Notes under the pieces: model-generated | Seen by the model: only the letters and a program-made list of their open reading frames with translations | Told to the model about the DNA's origin: nothing | The model's database searches: none | Assembly (NCBI GenBank): GCA_046484625.1 | Contig: JAWOIO010000114.1 | Span: 1 to 15,783 of the forward strand | DNA length: 15,783 nt | Direction of reading: 5' to 3' | Origin: DASUAO01 sp046484625 | GTDB lineage: Bacteria > Actinomycetota > Acidimicrobiia > IMCC26256 > PALSA-555 | Position numbers and translations under genes: made by a program | Shown here: one piece after another, positions 6,984 to 13,672 of the stretch | Position numbering within the stretch: position 1 is the first letter of the stretch | Layout of the letters: each line of letters begins with the position of its first letter

Positions 6984-7888
6984 GCCAGATGCTCGCGCAC
7001 GAGGGACTCCGCGCGGGCGGTGTCCTCCTGGAGGAAGAAGTGCCCGCCGTCGACCTCGACATGGGGACAGCCGATCCGGTCAGCCTGCGCCGCGAACCAC
7101 GCCGCGGGCAGATTCGTGCGGGTGCCGTTCACGACGACCATCGACGCGGTCAGGTCGCTCAGGTGCAGCCACGCGTCGGCCGCGCCCCCCGCCCCCGCCG
7201 ATTCCTCGAAGATCGTCGCCTCCACCTCGGGCGGGCACGCGAGCTCGACCGATCCGTCGGCGCGAGCCCGGAAGCCCCAGCGCACGTAGGCAGCGAGCGC
7301 CTCCGGCGCCAGCTCGTTCAACGGGGGACGCGCACCGTACGACGCGCGCACTTCCTCGCGGCTCGGCCAGACGGCCCGCCGCTTCCGCGCGATCGTGGCC
7401 ATGTAGTTGCCGCCGTCGCCGGGACCGCTCCCGCGTGCGCGTTCGAGGGCTTCGGGGCCCGAGAACGCGATCGCCTCGCAGAGCATCATCCGACGGAACA
7501 GGCCGGGGCGGAGTCGGTCCACCAGCGTGAGCACCCCACCGCCCAGCGACTCGCCGAGTCCCACGATCCCGGACCCGGACTCCCCGATCCCGAGATGGTC
7601 GAGCACCGCGCCCACATCGAGCGCCATCGCCTCGAACCCCAGCCCCGCCGTCAGGTCGGCCGGCGCATCGCTGCCACCGTGGCCGCGCAGGTCCACGCCG
7701 ACGGGCCGGAACGCGTCGCGGAGCCGACGCGCGAGCGGGTCGAAGAGCCCGGCGCAGAACCCGTTGGGGTGGAGCAGGAGCAGCGGCGGTCCGTCGCCGC
7801 CCCAGTCGAGCGCCGCAATCCGCAGCCCGTCGCGCTCGACGACGAGCTCGACGGGATCCGGCCCCCGGGCAGTCCGGCCCTCAGGCAG
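6980..7888 (-). CDS. Alpha/beta hydrolase with non-canonical (CTG?) start
   Basis: The frame encodes an alpha/beta-hydrolase core: oxyanion strand and loop LLLLHPNGFCAGLFDPLARR (residues 36-55), VDLRGHGGSDAP (65-76), nucleophile elbow GLGESLGGG with S114, and catalytic His in VDGGHFFLQED (H283). The first ATG/GTG/TTG in this frame is GTG 7696, which would remove the oxyanion loop and the first strands, so it cannot be the true start of a working enzyme. Upstream, the frame stays open to a point inside the preceding dehydrogenase gene and offers CTG 7888, overlapping that gene's stop; this would give 302 residues, normal for the family. Translation by coupling or from a rare start is inferred; a sequencing error is the alternative. 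The acidic triad member is unclear (VVVNGTRTNLP where Asp is common). Substrate unknown, perhaps a lactone or ester. Confidence 0.78.
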   Translation of the reverse strand: MPEGRTARGPDPVELVVERDGLRIAALDWGGDGPPLLLLHPNGFCAGLFDPLARRLRDAFRPVGVDLRGHGGSDAPADLTAGLGFEAMALDVGAVLDHLGIGESGSGIVGLGESLGGGVLTLVDRLRPGLFRRMMLCEAIAFSGPEALERARGSGPGDGGNYMATIARKRRAVWPSREEVRASYGARPPLNELAPEALAAYVRWGFRARADGSVELACPPEVEATIFEESAGAGGAADAWLHLSDLTASMVVVNGTRTNLPAAWFAAQADRIGCPHVEVDGGHFFLQEDTARAESLVREHLA

Positions 7889-9008
7889 GGACGGGCTCGT
7901 CGGCGAGGGTCTTGCCGATCTTCAGCAGCTGCTGGGTCGCGCCGCCGAGCGTGAGCTCGAGCTTCTTGGCCCAGAGGAAGTACCGGTGCAGCGGGTAGTC
8001 GCGGTCGACACCCATGCCGCCGTGCAGGTGCTGCGCCGCGTGCACGACCCGCTGGCCGCCGTCGGCAGCCCAGAACTTCGCCACCGCAACCTCCGTCGAC
8101 GCCGGCAGCCCCTCGGACAACCGCCACGCGGCCTGCCACGCGGTGAGGCGGACGCCCTCGGTGTCGATGTAGGCGTCGGCGGCGCGCTGGCCGACCGCCT
8201 GGAACGTGGCGATGGGGCGGTCGAACTGCTCGCGGGTCTTCGTGTACTCGGCGGTCATGCGCACCGCCTCCTCGCAGATCCCGATCGCGGTGACAGCCAG
8301 CGCAGCGGTCGCGCGCTCGACGATCCACTGCAATGCGTCGGCACCGCCGTCGGGTCCGACGAGCACGTCGGCGTCGGCGACCGTCGCACCCGACAGCGTG
8401 AGCCGGGCCTCGGGGTGGTTGTCGGTCGTCTGCTGGGTCTCACGCGTGACCCCGGCGCCACTCGGGTCGACGATCGCGATGATCACCTTGCCGTCGTCGG
8501 TCGCCGCCGGGAGGAGCACGCGGTCGGCGAGCGGACCGGCGGGGACACAGTCCTTCACGCCGTCGAGCTTCCATCCGTCGCCGGAACGGGTCGCCTTCGT
8601 GGTGGGCGCGAGCGGGTCGGTGCCGCCGTCGAAGAGCGCGGCGGTCACGATCGACTCACCCGAGGCGATCCCGGGGAGCAGCGCCGCCTGCTGGGCATCG
8701 GAGCCGAACTGCGCGATCGGCAGCGCGCCGAGCACCGACGACTCGTAGTACGGGACGGGTGCGACCGTGCGGCCCACCTGCTCCAGGACGAGCGCGACCT
8801 CGAGGAAGCCATAGCCGCCACCGCCGTGCGCCTCGGGGATCGCGATGCCGAGCAGTCCGGCGTCGGCGAGCTTCGCCCACAGGTCACGGTCGAAGTTGGT
8901 CTCGCCGGCCTCGCTCTCCTTGAGGCGCTCGTTCGTCACCTCGTTCTCGAGGATCTGCTTCGCGAGCCCCTGGAGGTCGGTCTGCTCTTCGTTGAAGCTG
9001 AAGTCCAT
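7881..9008 (-). CDS. Acyl-CoA dehydrogenase, FadE27/ChsE5-like subunit
   Basis: The protein has 375 residues from ATG 9008 (MDFSFNEEQTDLQ). It has the acyl-CoA dehydrogenase N-terminal helical domain (LWAKLADAGLLGIAIPEAHG followed by GGGYGFLE), a middle beta domain that lacks the usual S-E-P-x-A-G-S/T-D flavin motif (TAALFDGGTDPLAPTT instead), and a C-terminal domain with EYTKTREQFDRPIATFQAVG (254-273) and the HLHGGMGVDRDYPLHRYFLW flavin-contact segment (328-347). This is the pattern of the partner subunit of alpha2-beta2 sterol dehydrogenases such as mycobacterial FadE27. E231 in IVERA falls at the catalytic-base position of isovaleryl-CoA-type enzymes. It lies 38 nt after the FadE26-like gene. 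The pair probably oxidises a side-chain acyl-CoA to the enoyl-CoA. Confidence 0.9.
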   Translation of the reverse strand: MDFSFNEEQTDLQGLAKQILENEVTNERLKESEAGETNFDRDLWAKLADAGLLGIAIPEAHGGGGYGFLEVALVLEQVGRTVAPVPYYESSVLGALPIAQFGSDAQQAALLPGIASGESIVTAALFDGGTDPLAPTTKATRSGDGWKLDGVKDCVPAGPLADRVLLPAATDDGKVIIAIVDPSGAGVTRETQQTTDNHPEARLTLSGATVADADVLVGPDGGADALQWIVERATAALAVTAIGICEEAVRMTAEYTKTREQFDRPIATFQAVGQRAADAYIDTEGVRLTAWQAAWRLSEGLPASTEVAVAKFWAADGGQRVVHAAQHLHGGMGVDRDYPLHRYFLWAKKLELTLGGATQQLLKIGKTLADEPVPA

Positions 9009-9046
9009 TGCGTGTGCTCTCTCGCTCTCGAAGGAAAGGGGGGCTG

Positions 9047-10222
9047 CTACCGCGGCGACAGCGGCATGCCGAGGCCGAACATCGCGATCAGGTCGCGCTG
9101 CACCTCGTTGGTGCCACCCCCGAACGTCAGGATGATGAGCCCGCGGTACGACGCCTCGAGTCGGGCTTGGAGCACCTGGCCGGCGGCGTCGTCCTTGAGG
9201 TAGGAGTGCTGCCCGAGGATCTCCATCAGGAGCCGGTGCGCCTCGATGTAGAACTCGGTGCCGAACACCTTGGTGGACGATGCGTCGGCCGGCTGGAGCA
9301 TGCCGGTGGTGGAGGCCCACGCGATCTTCCAGTTGATGAGGCGCAGGAACTCCAGCCGGGAGTGCACCCGAGCGAGGCTGAGCTGCACCCACTCCTGGTC
9401 GGCGACCCGCTGCCCGTCGGGCAGCTTCGTCTCCTGCGCCCACGTCCGCACGTCGTTCAGCGCCCGTTCGACCATCCCCGACGAGCACAGCGTGACCCGC
9501 TCGTGGTTGAGCTGGTTCGTGATGAGCTTCCAGCCCTCGTTCTCCTCGCCCACGCGCATCGAGGCGGGGACCCGCACGTCCTCGAAGTAGGTCTGGTTGA
9601 TGTCGGACTCGCCCATCACGTGGATGGGGAGCACCTTGATGCCCTCGGTGCTCATCGGGATGACGAACAGCGAGATGCCCTTGTGCTTCTTGACGTTCGG
9701 GTCGGTGCGCACGGCGAGCCAGATGTAGTCGGCATCGCTGGCGAGGCTCGTCCACATCTTCTGGCCGTTGATGACGTACTCGTCGCCGTCGCGCTCGGCC
9801 TTCGTGCGCAGCGCGGCGAGGTCGGTGCCGGCACCGGGCTCGGAGTAGCCGATGCAGAAGTGGATCTCCCCCGCCATGATCTTGGGGAGGAAGAAGTTCT
9901 TCTGCTCGTCGGAGCCGAAGTGCATGATCGTCGGGCCGACGGTGTTGACCGTGAGCATCGGCACCGGGGCACCGGCCCGCATCGACTCGTCGAACCAGAT
10001 GAACTGCTCGACCGGAGTGAAGCCCCGCCCGCCGTACTCCTTGGGCCACCCGACCCCGAGCCAGCCGTCGGAGCCCATCTGCTTCACGACCTTGCGCATC
10101 CCCGGACCGACGCCGCCGGCGCCGTGCAGCGAGGCTCGCACCTCGGGAGTGAGGAGCTGCTTGTAGTAGTCGCGCACCTCGCGCTGGAGCTGGCGCTGCT
10201 CGTCCGTCAGACCGATGTACAT
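9047..10222 (-). CDS. Acyl-CoA dehydrogenase, FadE26/ChsE4-like subunit
   Basis: This 391-residue protein starts at ATG 10222, preceded by GAGGG. It resembles mycobacterial FadE26 (ChsE4) throughout: DGWLGVGWPKEYGGRGFTP (52-70), PTIMHFGSDEQKNFFLPKI (98-116), flavin motif GYSEPGAGTDLAALRT (125-140), NGQKMWTSLASDADYIWLAV (152-171), GWKLITNQLNHERV (230-243) and FGGGTNEVQRDLIAMF near the C-terminus. E241 in NHER aligns with Glu247, the catalytic base of ChsE4. ChsE4-ChsE5 is an alpha2-beta2 enzyme that starts beta-oxidation of 3-oxo-cholest-4-en-26-oyl-CoA. It leads a four-gene operon (this gene, the FadE27-like subunit, hydrolase, SnoaL-like) behind a perfect KstR-like box at 10258. A sterol or similar isoprenoid acyl-CoA substrate is inferred. 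Confidence 0.93.
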   Translation of the reverse strand: MYIGLTDEQRQLQREVRDYYKQLLTPEVRASLHGAGGVGPGMRKVVKQMGSDGWLGVGWPKEYGGRGFTPVEQFIWFDESMRAGAPVPMLTVNTVGPTIMHFGSDEQKNFFLPKIMAGEIHFCIGYSEPGAGTDLAALRTKAERDGDEYVINGQKMWTSLASDADYIWLAVRTDPNVKKHKGISLFVIPMSTEGIKVLPIHVMGESDINQTYFEDVRVPASMRVGEENEGWKLITNQLNHERVTLCSSGMVERALNDVRTWAQETKLPDGQRVADQEWVQLSLARVHSRLEFLRLINWKIAWASTTGMLQPADASSTKVFGTEFYIEAHRLLMEILGQHSYLKDDAAGQVLQARLEASYRGLIILTFGGGTNEVQRDLIAMFGLGMPLSPR

Positions 10223-10257
10223 GGGCGATCCCTCACGCTGGGCTCGAGCTCGAAGAC

Positions 10258-10271
10258 TGAAACACGTTACA
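10258..10271. promoter_or_regulatory. KstR-like operator upstream of the acyl-CoA dehydrogenase operon
   Basis: TGAAACACGTTACA matches TnnAACnnGTTnnA at every fixed position. It ends 35 nt upstream of the FadE26-like start at 10222. The outer bases differ from the other three sites, which share TGGAA/TTCTA flanks. Confidence 0.65.
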
Positions 10272-10309
10272 GAACGACCCCGGCCGCGGGCCATTCCCTC
10301 CTGCTCCAT

Positions 10310-10366
10310 CACCGTTCTTGCGTCGGAAGCTGCTGCATTTCAGCAAGAACTGACGCCAAAACGGTG
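10310..10366. repeat. 57-bp palindromic element, copy 1 (possible terminator)
   Basis: Left arm CACCGTTCTTGCGTC (10310-10324) pairs with right arm GACGCCAAAACGGTG (10352-10366), 13 of 15 positions complementary. The 27-nt core has its own central stem TGCTG/CAGCA around a CATTT loop. An alternative pairing, GTTCTTGC (10315-10322) with GCAAGAAC (10343-10350), is perfect over 8 bp. It starts 15 nt beyond the stop of the SDR gene at 10382, so it could end that transcript, although no T tract follows. Confidence 0.65.
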
Positions 10367-10381
10367 GGCCCGGAGGCCGGC

Positions 10382-11134
10382 TCAGGACAGGCCCATGAGG
10401 TCGGACAGTCCTGTGCGCATCCCGGCGGTGTAGCCGCCGTCGACCACGAGCGCGTGGCCGGTCACGAACGACGCATCGTCGGAGGCCAGGAAGGCGACCG
10501 CCGACGCGATCTCCTCGGCGCGGCCGAAGCGCCCGAGCTTGTGGTGGTCGCGGTACTCGTCGCGGTAGGCCGCCATCGTCTCGCTGCCCATCACCGAGCG
10601 GAACATCGGAGTGTCGAAGAAGCCCGGGCAGACCGCGTTCACGCGGATGCCGAGACGGCCGTAGTCGATCGCCATGTTCTTGGTGAGCAGCACGACGCCG
10701 CCCTTCGACGCGTTGTAGGCGCTGCCGCCCTCGGTGCCCTCGATCCCCTCGACGCTGGCGACGGTGATGATGCTCCCCGACCGCTGCTCCACCATGTGCC
10801 GCAGCGCGTGCTTGGTGCTGAGGTAGGTGCCGGTGAGGTTCACCGCGATCACACGCGCCCACTCCGAGGCGTCGAGACCGTGGACCGGCCCGCCACCCGC
10901 GACGCCGGCGAAGGTCGCGAGGATGTCGACCTGACCGTGCTCGGCGGCGACGGCATCGGTCGCCGCCTCCACCGAGGCCTCGTCGGTCACGTCGACGGGT
11001 CGGATGTCGGCGTCCCCCTGTAGGTCGAAGCCGACGACGACCGCACCCTCTTCCCTGAGCCGGAGACACGTCGCTTCCCCCAGCCCCGACGCCGCCCCGG
11101 TGACGATCGCGACCTTGCCGTCGAGTCCACGCAT
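10382..11134 (-). CDS. Short-chain dehydrogenase/reductase with divergent KstR-like box
   Basis: This 250-residue classical SDR starts at ATG 11134, with GGGGGAG 9 nt upstream. It has TGAASGLG (12-19), an acidic residue after beta-2 (VVVGFDLQG), S127 in TVASVEG, Y140-x3-K144 (YNASK), and the C-terminal FVTGHALVVDGGYTAG motif (about 223-238). The usual NNAG motif reads TFAG (74-77), so the structural Asn is replaced by Phe; N99 in VNLTG is retained. A GTEGG insertion precedes the active Tyr. It is transcribed away from the LLM-P450 unit, and a perfect KstR-like box sits between the two, 16 nt from this start. A role in oxidising a hydroxyl on a sterol-like intermediate is inferred. A 57-bp hairpin lies just past the stop. 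Confidence 0.88.
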   Translation of the reverse strand: MRGLDGKVAIVTGAASGLGEATCLRLREEGAVVVGFDLQGDADIRPVDVTDEASVEAATDAVAAEHGQVDILATFAGVAGGGPVHGLDASEWARVIAVNLTGTYLSTKHALRHMVEQRSGSIITVASVEGIEGTEGGSAYNASKGGVVLLTKNMAIDYGRLGIRVNAVCPGFFDTPMFRSVMGSETMAAYRDEYRDHHKLGRFGRAEEIASAVAFLASDDASFVTGHALVVDGGYTAGMRTGLSDLMGLS

Positions 11135-11150
11135 GCTCGTATGCTCCCCC

Positions 11151-11164
11151 TGGAACGCGTTCTA
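11151..11164. promoter_or_regulatory. KstR-like operator in the divergent SDR / LLM-P450 promoter region
   Basis: TGGAACGCGTTCTA fits TnnAACnnGTTnnA perfectly and contains the 10-bp perfect palindrome GAACGCGTTC. It lies 16 nt from the SDR start (11134, minus) and 21 nt from the LLM start (11186, plus), so one bound repressor could control both directions. Confidence 0.7.
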
Positions 11165-11185
11165 CCGTCCGAGAGGTTGCCACAC

Positions 11186-12292
11186 ATGAAGTTCGCCCTC
11201 TTCTATGAGATCCCGGTCCCGAAGCCGTTCACGCCGGGCAAGGAGCACGCGGCGTACAAGAACACGCTCGAGCAGGCCATCCTGGGCGACGAGGTCGGCT
11301 TCGACGCGTTCTGGACCGTCGAGCACCACTTCCTCGAGGAGTACTCGCACTGCTCGAACCCCGAGGTGCTCTACGGCGCGATCGCAGCGCGGACGAAGAA
11401 CATCCGTATCGGCTACGGCGTGCGGCTGCTCCCCCAGCCGTACAACCACCCGATCCGCACCGCCGAGTCGGTGGCCGTGCTCGACCTGCTCTCCGACGGG
11501 CGGGTCGACTTCGGCACCGGTCGCTCGTCGACGCGCGCGGAGCTCGAGGGGTTCATGGTCGATCCCGATACCGCCCGCGAGCAGTGGCGCGAGGCGCTGC
11601 GCCACATCGTGGGCGCGTGGACCGAGGAGCACTACCAGGCCGACGGCGAGTTCTGGAAGATGGGCGGACCGCGCCGCGTGCAGCCCAAGCCGCTGCAACA
11701 GCCCCACCCGCCGATCTTCGGCGCGACCAGCTCGCCGCCGGGGCACGAGGAGGTCGGTCGCCAGGGCATCGGCCTCTGCTCCTTCACGGTCGGGCTCCCG
11801 CCCGAGGAGCTCACGGCAAACCTCGAGCTGTACCGCAAGGGGCTCTCCGAGTGCGTCGAGCCCGTCGGCAAGTTCAAGAACGAGACCGCGGCCACGTTCA
11901 CGATGGTGCACTGCGCGCCGACGAAGGACGAGGCGTACGCGGTCGCGAAGGACTCCTTCGAGTGGTATCCCAAGGCCGGTGCCCGGCTCATCGCCTCGGT
12001 CGCCGAGTGGATGGAGGAGCAGCAGCGGGCGCTCGGCACCTACGAGTACGCCGCCAGCACACTGCAGCACGACCGTGAGGGCGCGCTCGACCACCTCACC
12101 TTCGACTACCTCCACGACTCCGGGTCCGCGGTCGTGGGCGACCCCGAGGAGTGCATCGGGACCCTGAAGCGCTACGAGGCCGCGGGCTGTGACCTCATGC
12201 TGTGCCTGGTGAACCCCTACGACATCCCCCACGAGAAGGTCATGCAGTCCATCGAGCTCCTGGGCAAGGAAGTCCTGCCCGCGTTCCGATGA
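11186..12292 (+). CDS. LLM-class (luciferase-like) flavin-dependent oxidoreductase
   Basis: The protein has 368 residues from ATG 11186 (MKFALFYEIPVPKPF); an earlier in-frame ATG at 11141 would put the operator inside the gene. GAGAGG lies upstream. It is a luciferase-like TIM-barrel flavoenzyme: GDEVGFDAFWTVEHHFLEEY (about 33-52) is the family's early strand-helix with the WxVEHHF signature, IRIGYGVRLLPQPYNHPIRT with AESVAVLDLLSDGRVDFGTG (75-115) is the conserved core, and PHPPIFGATSSPPG the later strand. Such enzymes use FMNH2 or F420H2 to oxygenate or reduce organic substrates. A mycobacterial sterol-cluster relative (Rv3520c) is also near a P450 and the DUF35/Ltp genes, but orthology is unproven. 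It leads a likely two-gene unit with the P450 (66 nt apart) behind a KstR-like box. Confidence 0.9.
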   Translation: MKFALFYEIPVPKPFTPGKEHAAYKNTLEQAILGDEVGFDAFWTVEHHFLEEYSHCSNPEVLYGAIAARTKNIRIGYGVRLLPQPYNHPIRTAESVAVLDLLSDGRVDFGTGRSSTRAELEGFMVDPDTAREQWREALRHIVGAWTEEHYQADGEFWKMGGPRRVQPKPLQQPHPPIFGATSSPPGHEEVGRQGIGLCSFTVGLPPEELTANLELYRKGLSECVEPVGKFKNETAATFTMVHCAPTKDEAYAVAKDSFEWYPKAGARLIASVAEWMEEQQRALGTYEYAASTLQHDREGALDHLTFDYLHDSGSAVVGDPEECIGTLKRYEAAGCDLMLCLVNPYDIPHEKVMQSIELLGKEVLPAFR

Positions 12293-12346
12293 GCACCACC
12301 CCGGTCGGACGAGACCGGTGAACGCTCCATCTGACACCCCCTCAGG

Positions 12347-12352
12347 TACATT
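12347..12352 (+). promoter_or_regulatory. Candidate -10 element for a leaderless P450 transcript
   Basis: TACATT (TANNNT type) ends 6 nt before ATG 12359, which has no clear Shine-Dalgarno sequence. This would give the P450 its own promoter in addition to read-through from the LLM gene. No matching -35 was found at normal spacing. Confidence 0.35.
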
Positions 12353-12358
12353 GACGCC

Positions 12359-13606
12359 ATGACCGAGAAGCAGCTCGTCCCTCCCGACATCAACCTCTGG
12401 GACAAGGACCGGTTCGTCGACGGGGTCCCCCACGACTGGTTCACGCGCCTGCGCAACGAGGCGCCCGTCGCCTGGCACCCGGGTGATCCCGACTACGACC
12501 GTCCCCAGGGCGGTGCCGGCGCGTTCTGGTGCGTCACCGGCTACGACGACGTCGTCGCGGTGAACCGCGACTTCGAGAGCTACTCCTCCGCGCGCCAGCT
12601 CGTCTACATGTGGGACCCCGACGAGGCGAGCCTCGAGCAGCAGCGCATGCTGATGCTCACGATGGACCCGCCGATGCACACGCGCTACCGGCGGCTCATC
12701 AACAAGGGCTTCACGCCCCGGATGGTCGGCGAGCTCGAGTCGACGATGCGCAAGCGCACCACCGACATCGTCGACGCGATCGTCGACCGCGGCGAGTGTG
12801 ACTTCGTCGTCGACGTCGCGGCCGAGCTCCCGCTCCAGGTGATCGCCGATCTCATGGGTGTCCCCCAGGACGACCGCCACAAGCTGTTCGACTGGTCGAA
12901 CCGGATGATCGGAGCCGAGGACCCCGAGTACGGCGTCACCGAGGAGATGGCCCAGCAGGCGTCGATGGAGCTCTTCGCCTACGCGGCCGAGCTCGCGGCC
13001 AAGAAGCGGGCGGACCCGAAGGACGACCTCATCTCGGTGCTCTCGCACTCGCAAGTCGAGGGCGAGCAGCTCTCCGAGCTGGAGATCGACCTCTTCTTCC
13101 TCTTGCTCACGGTCGCCGGGAACGAGACCACCCGAAACCTGATCTCGCACGGGATGGTCGCGCTGCTCGAGCACCCCGACCAGCTCGCGCGCCTGCGGGC
13201 CGACCGGAGCCTGCTCCCCACCGCCGTCGAGGAGATGCTGCGCTGGGCGAGCCCGGTGATGAACTTCCGCCGCACGGCGACCCGCGACCTCGAGCTCGGT
13301 GGCCAGCAGATCAAGGAAGGCGACAAGGTCGTCATCTGGTACGTCTCGGCGAACCGCGACGAGTTGCAGTTCCCGGACCCGTTCACGTTCGACGTCGGCC
13401 GCACCCCGAACGAGCACGTCGCGTTCGGCGGCAGCGGACCGCACTTCTGCCTCGGCGCCAACCTGGCCCGCTCCGAGATCAACATCATGTTCGAGGAGAT
13501 CCTCGACCGCCTCGACGACATCGAGCTTTCCGGCGACGTGAGCCGGCTCCGCTCGAACTTCATCAACGGCCTCAAGCACGTCCCGATCAGCTTCACGGCG
13601 AAGTAA
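12359..13606 (+). CDS. Cytochrome P450, CYP125-like (sterol side-chain oxidase candidate)
   Basis: This full-length, soluble bacterial P450 has 415 residues. The I-helix oxygen-binding motif is AGNETT (253-258), the ExxR pair is E292/R295 (EEMLRWASPVMNFRRTA), and the heme-ligand loop is FGGSGPHFCLGANLAR with C364. The NETTRN I-helix, FRRTATRDLELGG segment, FGGSGPHFC loop and C-terminal RLRSNFINGLKHVPISFT are closer to CYP125 (FGGTGAHYC, RLRSGWLNGIKHW as I recall) than to CYP142. CYP125 oxidises the C26/C27 end of cholesterol to a carboxylic acid, the step before CoA activation and FadE action, which fits the FadE26/27-like pair here. No ferredoxin or reductase gene is nearby. It follows the LLM gene and converges on an SDR with a 57-bp hairpin between. 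P450 identity is certain; the CYP125 assignment is probable. Confidence 0.94.
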   Translation: MTEKQLVPPDINLWDKDRFVDGVPHDWFTRLRNEAPVAWHPGDPDYDRPQGGAGAFWCVTGYDDVVAVNRDFESYSSARQLVYMWDPDEASLEQQRMLMLTMDPPMHTRYRRLINKGFTPRMVGELESTMRKRTTDIVDAIVDRGECDFVVDVAAELPLQVIADLMGVPQDDRHKLFDWSNRMIGAEDPEYGVTEEMAQQASMELFAYAAELAAKKRADPKDDLISVLSHSQVEGEQLSELEIDLFFLLLTVAGNETTRNLISHGMVALLEHPDQLARLRADRSLLPTAVEEMLRWASPVMNFRRTATRDLELGGQQIKEGDKVVIWYVSANRDELQFPDPFTFDVGRTPNEHVAFGGSGPHFCLGANLARSEINIMFEEILDRLDDIELSGDVSRLRSNFINGLKHVPISFTAK

Positions 13607-13615
13607 CCCTCGTCG

Positions 13616-13672
13616 CACCGTTCTTGCGTCGCTCGTAGGCGCCGGGCGCCGATTGCTGACGCCAGAACCGTG
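13616..13672. repeat. 57-bp palindromic element, copy 2 (possible bidirectional terminator)
   Basis: The left arm CACCGTTCTTGCGTC (13616-13630) is identical to that of copy 1, and the right arm GACGCCAGAACCGTG (13658-13672) differs from copy 1 at two positions. The total length and 27-nt core length equal those of copy 1. The core sequence is unrelated but again has a centred stem, GGCGC/GCGCC. It fills the gap between the convergent P450 (stop at 13606) and SDR (stop at 13673), suiting a bidirectional terminator. Confidence 0.65.

Noticed and set aside
9008..11023. 671-codon plus-strand open frame opposite the FadE26-like gene and an SDR
   Set aside because: Antisense shadow covering two clear minus-strand genes, the operator and the hairpin.
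10982..11134. Annotating the SDR as a specific hydroxysteroid dehydrogenase
   Set aside because: SDR motifs do not fix substrate; only context suggests sterols.
12331..12352. CTGACA (12331) as a -35 partner of TACATT (12347) upstream of the P450
   Set aside because: The spacer would be only 10 nt, too short for a standard sigma-70 type promoter.
11162..13618. 818-codon minus-strand open frame opposite the LLM and P450 genes
   Set aside because: Antisense shadow: composition is Val/Asp/Glu/Arg-rich without domains, while the plus strand encodes two complete, motif-bearing enzymes.
13616..13672. Hairpin between the convergent P450 and SDR as a proven intrinsic terminator
   Set aside because: No T-rich tract follows on either strand, so it is reported as a repeat with possible terminator function only.
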